Shown in pieces: positions 4,940 to 6,427 of a stretch of DNA of 6,427 bases. The DNA lies in assembly GCA_900549535.1 (NCBI GenBank), contig UROR01000113.1, positions 1 through 6,427 of the forward strand, in the 5' to 3' direction. Every line of letters begins with the position of its first letter. Position 1 is the stretch's first letter. This DNA comes from an uncultured Collinsella sp. (GTDB taxonomy: Bacteria > Actinomycetota > Coriobacteriia > Coriobacteriales > Coriobacteriaceae). The translations under genes and the position numbers were made by a program. Below the pieces are notes generated by a model. It saw nothing but the letters and a program-made list of their open reading frames with translations, did no database searches and was not told where the DNA came from.

Positions 4940-5789
4940 GTTTGAGTTCAACAAGGGCAAGATGGTCCCGTATCCTTCTGGCGCCATTGTCCCCGACCGC
5001 GACCTGGGCGAGCGTCCGGCGCTCGAGTGCATCCACCTGGGCATTGAGTTTGGCGGCCTTAAGGCAGTCGACGACTTTAGCCTAACCATCGGCAAGACTG
5101 AGATCGCCGGTCTGATCGGACCCAACGGTGCCGGCAAGACCACGGTCTTCAACCTGCTCACCAAGGTGTACCAGCCCACGCACGGCACCATCCTGCTCGA
5201 TGGCGAGGACACCTCGGGCAAGTCGGTCTATCAGGTCAACCGCATGGGTATTGCCCGTACCTTCCAGAACATTCGCCTGTTCAACACCATGACGGTGGAG
5301 GACAACGTCAAGGTCGGTCTGCACAACCAGGAGCGCTACTCCGGTTTTGAGGGCGTGCTACGCCTGCCGACGTACTGGAAGCACGAGAAGGCCGCCCACG
5401 AGCGCGCCATGGAGTTGCTGTCCATTTTTGACATGGAGCACCTGGCAAACGAGCAGGCTGGCTCGCTGCCTTATGGCGCCCAGCGTCGTCTGGAGATCGT
5501 CCGCGCGCTTGCCACTAACCCCAAGCTGCTGCTGCTCGACGAGCCTGCCGCCGGTATGAACCCGTCCGAGACCGCGGAACTCATGGAGAACATCGTCAAG
5601 ATTCGCGACACCTTTGGCATTGCCATCATGCTTATCGAGCATGATATGTCGCTCGTTATGAACATCTGCGAGGGCATCTGCGTGCTCAACTTTGGTAAGG
5701 TCATCGCCAAGGGCACGGCAGAGGAAATCCAGAACAACGACGCCGTTATTGAGGCGTATCTGGGCAAGCAGGATAAGGGGGAGAACTAA
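4929..5789 (+). CDS. livG: Branched-chain amino acid ABC transporter ATP-binding protein LivG
   Basis: This cytoplasmic ABC ATPase subunit drives transport through LivHM together with LivF. The 286 residues contain Walker A GPNGAGKTT (64-72), Q-loop Gln113 in RTFQN, the LivG-type signature LPYGAQRRLEI (180-190, a known variant of LSGGQ), Walker B LLLLDE (200-205, catalytic Glu205), and the switch histidine in LIEHD (His238). The C-terminus holds the IEAYLG motif usual for the family. All active-site parts are intact. The ATG at 4929 is fixed by AAGGAGGT at 4913-4920 and overlaps the end of livM by 11 nt. The protein begins with a polar extension of about 30 residues before the first nucleotide-binding strand (around ECIHLGIEFGG), whereas E. 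coli LivG (255 residues) begins almost directly with that strand. An internal ATG at 4962 would remove only 11 of these residues. The stop codon abuts the livF start. Confidence 0.95.
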   Translation: MPSKFEFNKGKMVPYPSGAIVPDRDLGERPALECIHLGIEFGGLKAVDDFSLTIGKTEIAGLIGPNGAGKTTVFNLLTKVYQPTHGTILLDGEDTSGKSVYQVNRMGIARTFQNIRLFNTMTVEDNVKVGLHNQERYSGFEGVLRLPTYWKHEKAAHERAMELLSIFDMEHLANEQAGSLPYGAQRRLEIVRALATNPKLLLLDEPAAGMNPSETAELMENIVKIRDTFGIAIMLIEHDMSLVMNICEGICVLNFGKVIAKGTAEEIQNNDAVIEAYLGKQDKGEN

Positions 5790-6427
5790 ATGGCAGAACC
5801 GATGCTTTCCGTCTACAACATCAACGTCTGGTACGGTGCCATCCACGCCATCAAGGACATCTCCTTTAACGTCAACGAGGGCGAGATCGTGGCTTTGATC
5901 GGTGCCAACGGTGCCGGTAAGTCCACGACGCTTAAAACCGTTTCGGGCCTGCTGCGTTCCAAGACCGGCTCCATCAAGTTTATGGGCGAGGACATTAGCC
6001 ATACGCCTGCCGACAAGCTGGTCGGCAAGGGCCTGGCCCAGGTGCCCGAGGGCCGTCGCGCCTTTTTGCAGATGACGGTCGAGGAGAACCTGGAGATGGG
6101 CGCCTACACGCAGCCCAAGTCCACGGTGGCTCCGGGCCTTGAGCGCGTCTACGAGCAGTTCCCGCGCCTGAAGGAGCGCCGTCGCCAGGTCGCCGGCACC
6201 CTTTCGGGCGGCGAGCAGCAGATGCTCGTTATGGGCCGCGCCCTTATGAGCAACCCCAAGCTGCTCATGCTCGACGAACCTTCCATGGGCCTGGCGCCGA
6301 TTCTGATTGAGCAGATCTTCCAGATTGTCGAGGATTTGCATAAGGCCGGCACCACGGTGCTTCTGGTCGAGCAAAACGCACAGATGGCTCTTTCCATCGC
6401 CACACGCGGCTACGAGCTCGAGACCGG
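5790..6427 (+). CDS. livF: Branched-chain amino acid ABC transporter ATP-binding protein LivF (3' truncated by window)
   Basis: This is the second ATPase subunit, paired with LivG. About 212 residues are visible of an expected 235-240; the end lies beyond the window. Present are Walker A GANGAGKST (38-46), Q-loop Gln84 in AQVPEGRR (the VPEGRR stretch is typical of LivF), signature LSGGEQQ (138-144), Walker B LLMLDE (158-163, catalytic Glu163) and the D-loop SMGLAP. In the switch position it has VEQN (Gln195) in place of His; this is normal for LivF proteins, so it is not a defect. LivG keeps its His, so the two ATP sites may be unequal. The ATG at 5790 directly follows the livG stop; AAGGGGG (5775-5781) lies 8 nt upstream within livG. 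Confidence 0.95.
   Translation, partial: MAEPMLSVYNINVWYGAIHAIKDISFNVNEGEIVALIGANGAGKSTTLKTVSGLLRSKTGSIKFMGEDISHTPADKLVGKGLAQVPEGRRAFLQMTVEENLEMGAYTQPKSTVAPGLERVYEQFPRLKERRRQVAGTLSGGEQQMLVMGRALMSNPKLLMLDEPSMGLAPILIEQIFQIVEDLHKAGTTVLLVEQNAQMALSIATRGYELET

Noticed and set aside
2945..5221. A 758-codon open frame on the minus strand, antisense to livH, livM and part of livG.
   Set aside because: It is codon-register antisense to livH and livM. It stays open because these genes lack TTA, CTA and TCA codons, a result of GC-rich codon choice. The product is a low-complexity His/Asp/Gly-rich sequence with no recognisable domain, and the + strand genes are unmistakable.
5358..6374. A 338-codon minus-strand open frame over livG and livF.
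   Set aside because: It is the complement of two ATPase genes with all motifs intact, and its own translation has no family signature.
6372..6377. LivF has Gln in place of the switch histidine (VEQN).
   Set aside because: This is the usual LivF sequence, seen also in E. coli LivF, so it is not a damaged active site.
1..6427. CRISPR arrays, insertion sequences, tRNA/rRNA genes, toxin-antitoxin or defence genes.
   Set aside because: I found no regularly spaced repeats, transposase motifs, tRNA-like cloverleafs or other gene families; coding content is fully explained by the liv locus.

Overview
The window is a high-GC bacterial segment carrying a branched-chain (or other hydrophobic) amino acid ABC importer of the Liv/HAAT family. 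All genes lie on the + strand in the order livJ1 - livJ2 - livH - livM - livG - livF, and the last gene runs off the right edge. The two substrate-binding genes encode lipoproteins (lipobox L-A-G-C) with twin-arginine signal sequences. This, the GC-rich third codon positions and the AAAGGGGG / AAGGAGGT ribosome binding sites suggest a Gram-positive-type actinobacterium. The protein style resembles Coriobacteriia, most likely Collinsella or a close relative. That assignment comes from pattern recognition, not from a search.

Layout. Positions 1-203 are a leader with no gene; they hold short inverted repeats and a hairpin just before the first ribosome binding site. livJ1 (204-1370) is followed by a 271-nt AT-rich gap with a weak terminator candidate, probable promoter sequence and two 5'-UTR hairpins. 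livJ2 (1642-2829) is a close paralogue of livJ1. A 139-nt gap with three inverted repeats, one of them a 13-bp stem, separates it from livH. From livH to livF the genes are fused translationally: livH/livM and livG/livF abut with no spacing, and livM/livG overlap by 11 nt.

How they work together. LivJ1 and LivJ2 would be lipid-anchored on the outer face of the membrane and deliver ligand to the LivH-LivM permease pair. LivG and LivF are the two cytoplasmic ATPases. Two receptors feeding one translocator suggests either a broader substrate range or differential expression. The structured gaps after each livJ gene fit the usual need for more binding protein than permease.

This is a recognisable transport operon, not a new system. 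What merits a second look is the regulatory architecture: the tandem hairpins, a TGGAAAC heptamer present in all three non-coding gaps and not seen in the genes, and paired pre-SD hairpins. The divergence of the two receptors around the ligand pocket and the N-terminal extension of LivG also stand out.
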